From positions 257,001 to 321,000 of the forward strand of contig NZ_CP022382.1 in assembly GCF_002302565.1 (NCBI RefSeq): a stretch of 64,000 nucleotides of DNA, given 5' to 3'. This document shows, one piece after another, positions 1 to 8,397 of the stretch. Below the pieces are notes generated by a model. It did not search any database. It worked only from the letters and a program-made list of their open reading frames with translations, and was not told the DNA's origin. The DNA is from Capnocytophaga canimorsus. GTDB lineage: Bacteria; Bacteroidota; Bacteroidia; Flavobacteriales; Flavobacteriaceae. The position numbers were made by a program, and so were the translations under genes. How positions within the stretch are numbered: position 1 is the first letter of the stretch; each line of letters starts with the position of its first letter.

Positions 1-1154
1 CTGTTCGAGCCAATTTCTGGGCAAGGCATTATGCAACCAATCCAGGTACGTTGATGGGACGAGAGGCAACCAATCAAATTACCGATTTTTCAATCCGTAG
101 GCTTCGGATGAATTTCGAATCTCAAATCACACCTAAATTATTCTTTTATAGTAATTTTGGTTGTAATAATATCAATATGGTTACCCAAAAAAGTATCCGT
201 TTTGATATTATGGATATGTATGTGCAGTATGCCTTTTCACCCAAATTTGCCTTAGGAATGGGAGAAATTGGTTGGGGAGCAAGTCGTGGTACAATGCGTA
301 GTAGCAAATCGATGATGGGACTTGACACACCGTTGTTTACTTTATTTACTGTCAATAAAAATGATGATGCTGCCCGAAGTTTAGGAATGTTTGCCAAAGG
401 AAATGTAGGTAAGTGGAATTATGTATTTACGGTAAAAAATCCGATAAAAATGAGTGCACTTCCTAAAGAAAATGTTGTAGATTATGCCTTAGTTTCAAAC
501 AAGCAATATTCAGGATATTTGAAATATGACTTTTGGCAAACCGAAAGTAATAAAACATCTTATAGCGGAGGGGCTGGGACTTATATAGGAGCTAAAAAAA
601 TATGTAATCTGGCAATAGGCGGAGTTTATCAATCTGAAATGATGTCAGAATTGGTAGGCGGAAAACCCAAATATTATGATTATCGTAATTTTTCTTCCGA
701 ATTGTTTATTGATACGCCAATTTCCGAGCGAAATACAGCGATTACGGCTTATTTAGGCTATTTTTATACTGATTTCGGGAGGAATTATGTCCGAAATTTG
801 GGGGCAAATGATGTTGCTGATGCTTCAGGAGGGACTTCTTTCAATGGTAGCGGCAATGATTTTCCGATGATGGGAACAGGAAGTACACTCTTTTTACAAA
901 CCGGATATTTACTGCCTAAATCGGATAAATTTAAAGCACGAATACAACCTCATATGAGTATTCAACACTCTAATTTTGACGGACTGAAACAAGCAATGAC
1001 CGTTTACGATTTGGGGCTAAATGTATTTTTTAAAGGACACGACCGAAAGCTGACACTATCATACCAAAATCGTCCTATTTTTTCTAAAGAAACTACCGAA
1101 GTCATTTCCCGAAAGGGAATGCTCGTTTTGCAGTTTCAAGTAGAAATCAATTAA
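1..1154 (+). CDS. Outer-membrane porin-like beta-barrel protein (5' end outside window)
   Basis: The reading frame is open from base 3 and runs to a stop at 1154, so the first methionine near base 51 is internal and the N-terminus lies outside the window. About 383 residues are visible. They alternate short polar/hydrophobic stretches typical of outer-membrane strands (for example FSIRRLRMNFES and LTLSYQNRPIF) and end in a strand-like segment. The style resembles phosphate-selective porin O/P proteins, which form barrels for anion or substrate uptake. That family name is inference from overall appearance; the barrel character is firmer. It converges with the leftward gldA gene, with only 9 bp between them. 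Confidence 0.6.
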   Translation, partial: VRANFWARHYATNPGTLMGREATNQITDFSIRRLRMNFESQITPKLFFYSNFGCNNINMVTQKSIRFDIMDMYVQYAFSPKFALGMGEIGWGASRGTMRSSKSMMGLDTPLFTLFTVNKNDDAARSLGMFAKGNVGKWNYVFTVKNPIKMSALPKENVVDYALVSNKQYSGYLKYDFWQTESNKTSYSGGAGTYIGAKKICNLAIGGVYQSEMMSELVGGKPKYYDYRNFSSELFIDTPISERNTAITAYLGYFYTDFGRNYVRNLGANDVADASGGTSFNGSGNDFPMMGTGSTLFLQTGYLLPKSDKFKARIQPHMSIQHSNFDGLKQAMTVYDLGLNVFFKGHDRKLTLSYQNRPIFSKETTEVISRKGMLVLQFQVEIN

Positions 1155-1163
1155 AGGCATTTT

Positions 1164-2063
1164 TTATCGTGATGCGGTAAGCTGTGAAAAAAGCTGCTCT
1201 AAATCTTGGTGTTTGTGATTGATTTGAAGTATTTTAAGTCCGTTTTCATTGGCAAAATCAAAAACTTTTGAGCGCATATCCTCCTGCGTATCAAAGTGTA
1301 AATGATATAAAAATTCAAAAATGTTTTCTACCGAAACCACATTAGGGATTTGCCGTAGGAGTTTTTCCTCTATGCGATAATCAAAAGCAACTTCAATGAT
1401 TTGTTTTTCATTTTTGAGTGCTTCCATTTTTTTATCTAATACCAAATTACCTTGGTGAATAACAATAACGCGGTCGCAAACGGCTTGAATTTCCTGCATA
1501 ATATGCGAGGATAGCAACACGATTTTGTCTTTACCCAAATTTTTGATGATTTGACGGATTTCTATAAGTTGGTTGGGGTCGAGCCCTGTGGTAGGTTCAT
1601 CAAGGATTAGGATTTCAGGGTCGTGAATGAGGGCTGCGGCAAGTCCTACACGTTGCCGATAACCTTTTGAGAGTTGTTCTATTTTTTTATGGCTTTCAGT
1701 ACTAAGCCCTGTAAGGGTGATAATTTCTTCTACTCTTTGAGCGGAAACGCCACCGTATAAATCCCCCATAAACGAAAGATACTCACGAATGTACATCTCT
1801 AAATACAACGGATTATGCTCGGGTAAGTATCCTATTTTTTTCTGTGCTGGAATCGGATTTTTAAGCATATCAAAACCACTTATGGTTACCTCACCCGAGT
1901 CGGGCAACAAGGCGCCAGTAATGATTTTCATCGTGGTGGATTTTCCCGCTCCATTCGGACCTAAAAATCCAGTAATTTCTCCTTTATTGAGTGAAAAACT
2001 AAGTCCGTTTACAGCAATTTGTGTATCGTACTTTTTTGTTAATTGATTGACCGTTACCGACAT
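1164..2063 (-). CDS. gldA: Gliding-motility ABC transporter ATP-binding protein GldA
   Basis: ATPase subunit of the GldAFG-type ABC transporter linked to gliding and type IX secretion in Bacteroidetes. The 299-residue protein has a Walker A motif GPNGAGKST near residue 35, the ABC signature LSKGYRQRVGLA near 130, and Walker B ILILDEPTTGLDP near 150, followed by the switch histidine in SSHIMQE. The last ~80 residues form the extra C-terminal domain seen in GldA/CcmA-type ATPases. gldF and gldG are not adjacent, which is common. A possible -7 element (TATATTTG on the minus strand) lies at 2087-2094. The GldA assignment rests on the close overall resemblance to GldA and on the Bacteroidetes context; a paralogous export ATPase cannot be fully excluded. 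Confidence 0.85.
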   Translation of the reverse strand: MSVTVNQLTKKYDTQIAVNGLSFSLNKGEITGFLGPNGAGKSTTMKIITGALLPDSGEVTISGFDMLKNPIPAQKKIGYLPEHNPLYLEMYIREYLSFMGDLYGGVSAQRVEEIITLTGLSTESHKKIEQLSKGYRQRVGLAAALIHDPEILILDEPTTGLDPNQLIEIRQIIKNLGKDKIVLLSSHIMQEIQAVCDRVIVIHQGNLVLDKKMEALKNEKQIIEVAFDYRIEEKLLRQIPNVVSVENIFEFLYHLHFDTQEDMRSKVFDFANENGLKILQINHKHQDLEQLFSQLTASR

Positions 2064-2218
2064 ATTTGTACACCTTCTATTTTTTGCAAATATATAAAAG
2101 TAAAGATGATAAGGAAATTAAAAAGATTCAAAAATTCAAAGATTAACTTACTCTACTTACAAATCTCCTTTAAGGAGCAAGGAATGAATGTGCCGATTAT
2201 TTAAAAATACAAAGATAT

Positions 2219-2248
2219 TGGAATACTTCTTCAAATTTTTTACTTTTG
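2219..2248 (+). promoter_or_regulatory. Candidate promoter of ung
   Basis: TTG at 2219-2221, then 19 bp, then TACTTTTG at 2241-2248, which fits the Bacteroidetes primary sigma consensus (TTG / TAnnTTTG). It lies 45 bp upstream of the ung start codon. The remaining bases of the 2064-2292 gap show no gene. Confidence 0.45.
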
Positions 2249-2292
2249 GAATTTTAAAATAGGAATATTTCTGTCTTATAAATAGAATAAAA

Positions 2293-2961
2293 ATGAATGT
2301 GAATATTCATCCAAGCTGGAAACCTTTATTACAGCCAGAATTTGAACAGCCTTATTTTCAACAACTTGTTAATTTCGTAAAACAAGAATACGCAACAGGA
2401 GTTTGTTATCCGAAAGGAAGTCAGATTTTTTCGGCTTTTGACCATTGCCCTTTGGATCAAATAAAAGTAGTTATTATAGGGCAAGACCCTTATCACGGTG
2501 TTAATCAAGCAAATGGATTATGCTTTTCAGTACACGACGGTATTGAACATCCGCCTTCGCTGGTAAATATTTTTAAGGAAATACAAACAGATTTGAATTT
2601 GCCTTATCCGCAAAGCGGTAATTTGGAACGATGGGCGTTACAAGGAGTTTTACTGCTTAATGCCACCTTAACGGTTAGAGCACACCAAGCGGGAAGCCAT
2701 CAGAATAAGGGGTGGGAGACTTTTACCGATGCCGTGATTCATAAAATATCTTCTGAAAAACAAGGAGTTGTATTTTTACTTTGGGGTGGGTATGCCAAGA
2801 AAAAAATGAGTTTGGTTGATGTTACTAAGCATTGCATACTTACTTCGGGACATCCTTCACCTTTGAGTGCTAATCGGGGGTACTGGTTTGGTAATAAGCA
2901 TTTTAGTCAGTCGAATCAATATTTAAAATCCATCGGTAAATCGGAAATTGATTGGAGCTAA
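2293..2961 (+). CDS. ung: Uracil-DNA glycosylase
   Basis: Removes uracil from DNA as the first step of base-excision repair. The 222-residue protein matches family 1 UDG length. It has the water-activating loop GQDPYHG near residues 63-69, followed by the conserved NGLCFSV segment, the LLNATLTVR segment near 121, and the C-terminal DNA-intercalation motif HPSPLS near 187-192. The start is the first ATG after the promoter-like element at 2219-2248. It appears to be a single-gene unit, with no close downstream gene in the same direction. Confidence 0.95.
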   Translation: MNVNIHPSWKPLLQPEFEQPYFQQLVNFVKQEYATGVCYPKGSQIFSAFDHCPLDQIKVVIIGQDPYHGVNQANGLCFSVHDGIEHPPSLVNIFKEIQTDLNLPYPQSGNLERWALQGVLLLNATLTVRAHQAGSHQNKGWETFTDAVIHKISSEKQGVVFLLWGGYAKKKMSLVDVTKHCILTSGHPSPLSANRGYWFGNKHFSQSNQYLKSIGKSEIDWS

Positions 2962-3081
2962 AGATGATTTTAGATATAATTTACTATTTTTATAAAGGTC
3001 ATTACTTAAATACATATTTTTATTTTATAGTTAAGTGTTGATTTTTGAGTGTTTTTGTTGTAATTTTATTGGTATTGGAGA

Positions 3082-3304
3082 CAAAGTCCGCACTGCGGAG
3101 TATGTGCCGTTAATAAAATCAATGAATGGAGCGCAGAAAATATCAATTGTTTGAGCGTTAGCGAGTTTGGAGATTTTCAGCAAAGTCCGCGAAAGCGGAG
3201 TATGTACCGTTAATAAAATCAATGAATGGAACGCAGAAAATATCAATTGTTTGAGCGTTAGCGAGTTTGGAGATTTTCAGCAAAGTCCGCGAAAGCGGAG
3301 TATG
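3082..3304. repeat. Tandem ~100-bp repeat, 2.2 copies, with GAAA-capped hairpin
   Basis: Unit 1 is 3082-3180 (99 bp), unit 2 is 3181-3280 (100 bp), and a third partial unit covers 3281-3304. Each starts with CAAAGTCCGC. Units 2 and 3 carry TCCGC-GAAA-GCGGA, a 5-bp stem with a GNRA-type loop; unit 1 has one base fewer there. Units differ at only a few positions. Short stop-to-stop frames inside the repeat are not credible genes. The rest of the 2962-3454 gap shows nothing beyond a short degenerate piece of the unit (AGCGGAGTATCC) near 3320. Confidence 0.85.
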
Positions 3305-3454
3305 TGAGATTTGACTTTTAGCGGAGTATCCACAGCCTTGAATTTTTGGTTTCACATACTAAGCTCTCGCTTACTATGTTTGAAGACAAAAGTATAAATA
3401 TGAAAATAAATGATGAACTAAATTTTTTAACTAACAAGATATATTATCTCTTTT

Positions 3455-4579
3455 ATGAATATAGCAATAGTTTGTTACCCAACCTTTGGCGGAAGTGGTG
3501 TGGTAGCCACCGAGTTAGGATTAGCTTTGGCACGTAAGGGACATCAGGTACATTTCATTACATATAGCCATCCTGTACGGTTGGACTATTTACAAAAAAA
3601 TATCCACTTTCACGAGGTACACGTTGAAGAATATCCTTTGTTCCATTATCAACCTTATGAGTTGGCGCTATCCAGCAAAATGTATTCAGTGATAAAAAAT
3701 TACGATATAGATGTATTGCACGTGCATTATGCTATTCCACACGCTTATGCAGGATATATGGCGAAACAAATGCTTGAAAAAGAATGGATTACCATTCCAA
3801 TGATTACTACCCTTCACGGTACGGATATTACTCTGGTGGGAAATCACCCAAATTATAAACCATCGGTTACTTTTAGTATCAACCAATCGGAGGTAGTGAC
3901 TTCGGTTTCTGAAAGTTTAAAACAAGATACACTTCGTCTTTTTGATATTGAAAAAGAAGTAGTTGTAATTCCTAATTTTATAAATATAGCTAAGGAAATT
4001 CGCACTAATCCTTGTCCGCGTGATTTAATGGCAGAAACAGGCGAACGCATAGTTACTCACATTAGTAATTTCCGTAAAGTAAAGCGAATCAGTGATGTAA
4101 TTGAAGTGTTTTATCGCATACAGATGAAAATACCAGCCAAATTGATTTTGGTAGGCGAGGGACCTGAAAAGGAAGCTGCCGAACAACAATGTAAAGATTT
4201 GGGCATCAAACATAAAGTTCGTTTTTTAGGAAATAGTTTAGATGTTGATCGTATTTTATGTTTGAGCGATTTGTTTTTATTGCCTTCTGAATCAGAGAGT
4301 TTTGGTTTGGCTGCTTTAGAAGCAATGGCAGCTGGGGTTCCTGTAATAGCTACCAATGTGGGCGGATTGCCCGAAGTGATTGAGAATGGATTTTCGGGAT
4401 TTTTAAGTCCGCTTGCTGATGTAAATACAATGGCAAACAGCGCAATACATATTTTGCAAGACGATACGACTTTGAAAAAATTTAAAGAACAAGCTCGTAT
4501 CTCTGCATTACGTTTTGATGAAAATAAAATTATTCCATTATATGAAAACTTATATTATGAAGTTAAAAAACAAAATTAG
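3455..4579 (+). CDS. bshA: N-acetyl-alpha-D-glucosaminyl L-malate synthase BshA
   Basis: GT4-family glycosyltransferase that joins N-acetylglucosamine from UDP-GlcNAc to L-malate, the first step of bacillithiol synthesis. The 374-residue length is typical. The N-terminus MNIAIVCYPTFGGSGVVATE is characteristic of BshA, as are HVHYAIPHA near residue 90, TLHGTDITLVG near 115, and the donor-binding ESFGLAALEAMAAGVPV near 280. The start at 3455 is the ATG that begins this motif; an upstream out-of-frame ATG at 3346 is ignored. Its 3' end overlaps the next lipoprotein gene by 23 bp, suggesting co-transcription. The bshB and bshC partners are not in the window. Confidence 0.93.
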   Translation: MNIAIVCYPTFGGSGVVATELGLALARKGHQVHFITYSHPVRLDYLQKNIHFHEVHVEEYPLFHYQPYELALSSKMYSVIKNYDIDVLHVHYAIPHAYAGYMAKQMLEKEWITIPMITTLHGTDITLVGNHPNYKPSVTFSINQSEVVTSVSESLKQDTLRLFDIEKEVVVIPNFINIAKEIRTNPCPRDLMAETGERIVTHISNFRKVKRISDVIEVFYRIQMKIPAKLILVGEGPEKEAAEQQCKDLGIKHKVRFLGNSLDVDRILCLSDLFLLPSESESFGLAALEAMAAGVPVIATNVGGLPEVIENGFSGFLSPLADVNTMANSAIHILQDDTTLKKFKEQARISALRFDENKIIPLYENLYYEVKKQN

Positions 4580-6413
4580 AGGTTCTTTTTTAGTACTTAT
4601 TCTATTGGTAATAGGTTGTCAAAAAAGCAAAGTAGAGAATCAAATTACAGTGGCTGATGTTACTCAAAAATCGGACACGGTTAAAAATTTTTCTCCTATT
4701 ATTCAGAAAATGATTGGTCTAGCAAAAGCTAAAAATGACCAATCGGTAACTTTGCTTTTAAACAAACAAGACTATTATTTTCATCCAGAAGGAGCTTTTG
4801 TTGAAGAATTATACATTTCCAATCACGACCAAGATAACCCAAAAAAAGTGGCGTTTTTCTTAGAAAATATCGAAAATGTAACCATTGATGGGGGAGGGAG
4901 CACCCTTATATTTAGGGGGACTATGATTCCGTTTGTTTTGAAGAATTGTAAAAATGTAACCCTTAAAAATTTTGTGATAGACTCTGATGAGCCACATTTA
5001 CGTCAGTTACGTATTGATCAAATTGATGTAGCTAAAAATACTTGTATAGCTGAAATTCAGCCAAACGGGAAGTATCGCATTGAAGATGGAAAATTGGTTA
5101 TTTTCGGAGAAGATTATCAAAAAATTCCGAATGTAGCAATGGCTTTTAGTGAAGATAAACGATTGGCATATAATCGTCCAGATGTGGCGTTTAATCCTTT
5201 AAAGGTTACTGAACTGAAAAGTAATATTTTAAAAATTGAAGGTTGGGAGCAAATAAGCAAAACTACCCAAGGTGAGCGTTTTGCTTTACGAACCTATGCT
5301 CGACCCACACCAGGTATCGTAATTGACCATTGTAAAAATACGGTTGTAGAGCAAGTTAAAGTGCACTATGCTAACGGAATGGGGCTTTTGGCTCAACTAA
5401 GTGAAAATATACATCTTAACGGATTTTCAGTTTGTTTACGTGATGATAAAGACCCTCGTTATTTTACCACACAAGCCGATGCTACCCATTTTTCGGGCTG
5501 TAAAGGAATTATCCGAAGTGAAAATGGATTGTATGAGGGTATGGCAGACGATGCCATCAATGTACACGGCACTTATTTAAAAGTGTTTGAACGTGTTAAT
5601 AATCAAACATTAAAAGCAAAGTATATGCATCATCAAGCTTGGGGATTTCTTTGGGGTAAAGTAGGGGATACCATACAATTTGTTTCCTCTGAAACTATGG
5701 AAATTATTGGTAAAACCAATACTATAAAAAGCATTAAAGCAATTGATAAACCTTCCGAGTTTGGAGCCAAAGAATTTGAAATAGAATTTGATGCTGATTT
5801 ACACGAAGATATTAAAATTGAAAATTCGGTTGGTATAGAAAATTTAACTTGGACTCCTGAGGTTATTTTCAAAAACAACATTGTTCGTAATAACCGAGCG
5901 CGTGGAGCGTTATTCAGTACGCCTAAAAAAGTAATTTGTGAAGAAAATACCTTTGATCATACTCATGGTACGGCAATTTTACTTTGTGGCGATTGTAATG
6001 GTTGGTTTGAAACTGGAGCTTGCCGAGAGGTGATTATCCGTAAAAATAAATTTATAAATGCCCTTACGGCTAATTATCAGTTCACTAATGCTGTAATTTC
6101 CATTTATCCTGAAATTCCTCAATTGGCAAAACAAAAACAGTTTTTTCATTCTGGAATAACTATTGAAGATAATGTTTTTGAAACGTTCGATAAACCCATT
6201 TTATATGCAAAATCTACTGAAAATATTTTATTTAAGAACAATAAAATTATCTATAATAATGATTTTAAACCTTTTCATTGGAATCAATATCCGTTCTTTC
6301 TTGAAAGGGCTAAAGGGGTAACTCTACAGCAGAATGATTTTGGAAGACCATTAACCGTTGAGGATATAAAAGTCAATTTAATGCCTGAAACAGAAGTGAA
6401 AATACAGAATTAG
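4557..6413 (+). CDS. Lipoprotein, GH110-like alpha-1,3-galactosidase (parallel beta-helix)
   Basis: Probable surface or periplasmic lipoprotein of about 618 residues. The start at 4557 (MKLKNKIRGSFLV...) gives a clean lipoprotein signal with lipobox LVIGC; longer in-frame starts at 4515 and 4542 would add a polar extension. The body consists of parallel beta-helix turns: NVTIDGGGSTLIFRG near residue 105, KNCKNVTLKNFVIDS near 125, and ADATHFSGCKG followed by MADDAINVHGTY near 310-340. The last two resemble the conserved active-site region of GH110 exo-alpha-1,3-galactosidases, which remove terminal galactose from blood group B or alpha-Gal epitopes. It overlaps bshA by 23 bp and is followed by a terminator. 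Specificity is inferred; another beta-helix hydrolase is possible. Confidence 0.7.
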   Translation: MKLKNKIRGSFLVLILLVIGCQKSKVENQITVADVTQKSDTVKNFSPIIQKMIGLAKAKNDQSVTLLLNKQDYYFHPEGAFVEELYISNHDQDNPKKVAFFLENIENVTIDGGGSTLIFRGTMIPFVLKNCKNVTLKNFVIDSDEPHLRQLRIDQIDVAKNTCIAEIQPNGKYRIEDGKLVIFGEDYQKIPNVAMAFSEDKRLAYNRPDVAFNPLKVTELKSNILKIEGWEQISKTTQGERFALRTYARPTPGIVIDHCKNTVVEQVKVHYANGMGLLAQLSENIHLNGFSVCLRDDKDPRYFTTQADATHFSGCKGIIRSENGLYEGMADDAINVHGTYLKVFERVNNQTLKAKYMHHQAWGFLWGKVGDTIQFVSSETMEIIGKTNTIKSIKAIDKPSEFGAKEFEIEFDADLHEDIKIENSVGIENLTWTPEVIFKNNIVRNNRARGALFSTPKKVICEENTFDHTHGTAILLCGDCNGWFETGACREVIIRKNKFINALTANYQFTNAVISIYPEIPQLAKQKQFFHSGITIEDNVFETFDKPILYAKSTENILFKNNKIIYNNDFKPFHWNQYPFFLERAKGVTLQQNDFGRPLTVEDIKVNLMPETEVKIQN

Positions 6414-6422
6414 AAAGATATT

Positions 6423-6453
6423 AAAAAACGACTGAAAAAATCAGTCGTTTTTT
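6423..6453 (+). terminator. Intrinsic terminator after the GH110-like gene
   Basis: A 13-bp perfect stem (AAAAAACGACTGA paired with its complement ending in T6) with a 5-nt A loop, directly after the stop at 6413. Confidence 0.85.
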
Positions 6454-6645
6454 ATTAAGGACATTCGAGTAAACGTAACAACGTTGCTAAAAACCGAAAC
6501 GTTATGAAACATTTAGAAGTTTATTCTAAACCATCCTTGTATCAGTTAATCTTTAAGATTGATATTTTACATTATCATATGAATTACAGTAAATTACGAT
6601 ATAATGAAACTGCAAATCTTTGCCCTAAACCATCAAACTTATGGG

Positions 6646-6780
6646 CTACTTTTCCAATTCACGGGTTTTACTCTTAAAAGTACAGTTTAACAACGGCCCA
6701 ATTTCTTCTTTTAACAAAAAGCCTTGGTCTTTTTCCTGCATTGTGATTTCGTATTCTCGGAATGGATTCTTGTGAATCCT
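6646..6780 (-). pseudogene. Fragment of a Bacteroidetes tyrosine recombinase (SAM-like domain)
   Basis: Reading leftward from 6780 to a stop at 6646-6648 gives about 44 codons: RIHKNPFREYEI, then KDQGFLLKEEIGPLL. This resembles the junction of the SAM-like core-binding domain and catalytic domain of Bacteroidetes integrases, where a NPF-x-x-Y segment is followed by an R/E-x-L-(T/L)-x-E-E-(L/I) segment. There is no start codon and no catalytic domain, so it is a relic. It is jammed against the 3' end of the SGNH hydrolase gene. The rest of 6454-6645 shows no gene. Confidence 0.45.
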
Positions 6781-6781
6781 G

Positions 6782-7453
6782 TCATTCGAGCAGAAAACCT
6801 CGAATCAAATCTGCCCAAAGCTGATATCCTTTCTCATTGATATGCAAGTTGTCGGATAAAAAACAATCTTTACGCATTTCTCCTTTCGTGTCAAAAAGTA
6901 CAGAGGTAACATCCACAAACTGTACTGTTTTTTGTGTTTGTGCATATTGATACATTAGGGCATTGGCTCGGTCAAATTCTATTGTATAGTGGCTACGAGC
7001 GGGTGATTTTTTTATGGAAAGTAATAAAATCGGCGTGCCAGGTAAATGCAATTGTACTAAACGAACAAAAGTTTTTACATCATCAAAATATTCTTCTGCT
7101 GTTTGTCCAAAAACAATATCATTATCTCCCTCATAAAGAACAATTTGCTTAGGTTTATACGGAGTTACAATTCTATCGAAATAAAAGATAACATCTTTGA
7201 GCTCCGAGCCTCCAAAACCTCTGTTTATGATTTTCTTATTCGGAAAATAAGTGTCCAAATTCTTCCAATTGGTAAAAGAAGAACTTCCTACGAACAAAAT
7301 AGCTCCAGACTGAGGAGGGGTGATTTTATCTTCCGCCTCAAATTGCTCAATAGTCGATTTCCATATTTTATGACGATGATATATAGAATCTTGTTGTGAA
7401 AATGCTTTAAAAAAGCAACATAAGCATAGAACAATGTATGTATTTCGAATCAT
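6782..7453 (-). CDS. Secreted SGNH/GDSL-family hydrolase
   Basis: Probable esterase or lipase-like hydrolase of 223 residues with an N-terminal signal peptide ending near AFSQQ. The SGNH blocks are visible: block I ILFVGSSSFTNW near residue 51 (nucleophile Ser), the Gly of block II in NRGFGGSEL near 77, the Asn of block III in YEGDNDIVFG near 108, and the His of block V in DNLHINEKGYQLW near 203. The usual GDS is GSS here, which is common in this clade. It is leftward and 23 bp downstream of miaA's stop, so it may be co-transcribed with miaA. The substrate (ester-linked glycans, lipids or acetyl groups) is unknown. Confidence 0.8.
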   Translation of the reverse strand: MIRNTYIVLCLCCFFKAFSQQDSIYHRHKIWKSTIEQFEAEDKITPPQSGAILFVGSSSFTNWKNLDTYFPNKKIINRGFGGSELKDVIFYFDRIVTPYKPKQIVLYEGDNDIVFGQTAEEYFDDVKTFVRLVQLHLPGTPILLLSIKKSPARSHYTIEFDRANALMYQYAQTQKTVQFVDVTSVLFDTKGEMRKDCFLSDNLHINEKGYQLWADLIRGFLLE

Positions 7454-7476
7454 ATTGTATTTTATCTTAATTTAAG

Positions 7477-8397
7477 TTATCTATTTAATTTATTTTCCAT
7501 TATTGCTACAACTTCTTCAGCAGAAGATTGATAATCAATCCAATGTATTTTATCATTTTTTTGAAACCAAGTGTATTGTCTTTTAGCAAAACGTCTTGTA
7601 TTTTTTTTCATTTCCGCTATGGCAAAATCCAATGAAAATTTGCCTTCAAAAAAACCAAATAATTCTTTATATCCTACTGTTTGTAAAGCATTTAAGTTCT
7701 TATACGGAAGCAAACGTTGTACTTCGCATAGTAACCCCAGTTCCAGCATTTGTTCCACACGTTGGTTGATACGATGGTAAACAACCTCTCTATCGGCAGT
7801 AAGCCCTATGGTTATGGTATCGAAATTTCTTATCGTTTCATTTTTTTTTAGAAAAGAAGAATATGGCTGACCACTTGATAAACAAACCTCTATCGCGCGT
7901 ATCATACGCTGTGGATTTTGTGTATCCATTTTTAGAAACTGAATTGGATCTCTCTCTTTTAATGTATTTTGCAGATATTCAATGCCTTGATTAGCGTAAT
8001 TTTGTTTTACCATTTCCCGAACTTCCGAGGGCACCTCAGGGAAATCGTCTAAGCCATTAGTAACGGCATCGACATAAAGTCCGCTACCTCCTACCATTAT
8101 AACTACATCGTACTTTTTGAAAAGTTTAGAGAGCAAAGCTATGACCTCACGCTCAAAATCTCCTACCGAATAAGGCTTAAAAATACTCTTGTGTTGAATA
8201 AAATGATGTCGAGCTGCTTGTAACTCTTCTTCAGAAGGTACTGCCGTACCGATATTCATTTCTTTAAAAAACTGACGAGAATCACACGAAATGATTTCAG
8301 TTTGAAAATAATTTGCTAAAGCAATAGCCATACGTGTCTTACCAATAGCGGTAGGTCCTACGATGCTTATGAGCTTTTTCTCCAAATTTTTACTCAT
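7477..8397 (-). CDS. miaA: tRNA dimethylallyltransferase MiaA
   Basis: Transfers a dimethylallyl group to A37 of tRNAs reading UNN codons (i6A). The 306-residue protein starts with the P-loop ISIVGPTAIGKTRMA, followed by ISCDSRQFFKEMNIGTA near residue 35, GGSGLYVDAVTNG near 103, and the C-terminal TVGYKELFGFFEG and RRFAKRQYTWF motifs typical of MiaA. Its start overlaps the end of the ion-channel gene by 8 bp, so the two are probably translationally coupled. The window also encodes MnmE and a TsaC-family protein, other tRNA anticodon-loop modification enzymes. Confidence 0.96.
   Translation of the reverse strand: MSKNLEKKLISIVGPTAIGKTRMAIALANYFQTEIISCDSRQFFKEMNIGTAVPSEEELQAARHHFIQHKSIFKPYSVGDFEREVIALLSKLFKKYDVVIMVGGSGLYVDAVTNGLDDFPEVPSEVREMVKQNYANQGIEYLQNTLKERDPIQFLKMDTQNPQRMIRAIEVCLSSGQPYSSFLKKNETIRNFDTITIGLTADREVVYHRINQRVEQMLELGLLCEVQRLLPYKNLNALQTVGYKELFGFFEGKFSLDFAIAEMKKNTRRFAKRQYTWFQKNDKIHWIDYQSSAEEVVAIMENKLNR

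Noticed and set aside
3082..3304. Possible CRISPR array from regularly spaced repeats
   Set aside because: Units are contiguous (99-100 bp) with no unique spacers, only 2.2 copies and no cas genes.
3031..3355. Two short minus-strand frames with shared sequence in the tandem repeat
   Set aside because: They arise because the repeat unit is duplicated in frame-compatible form; no start context or domain.
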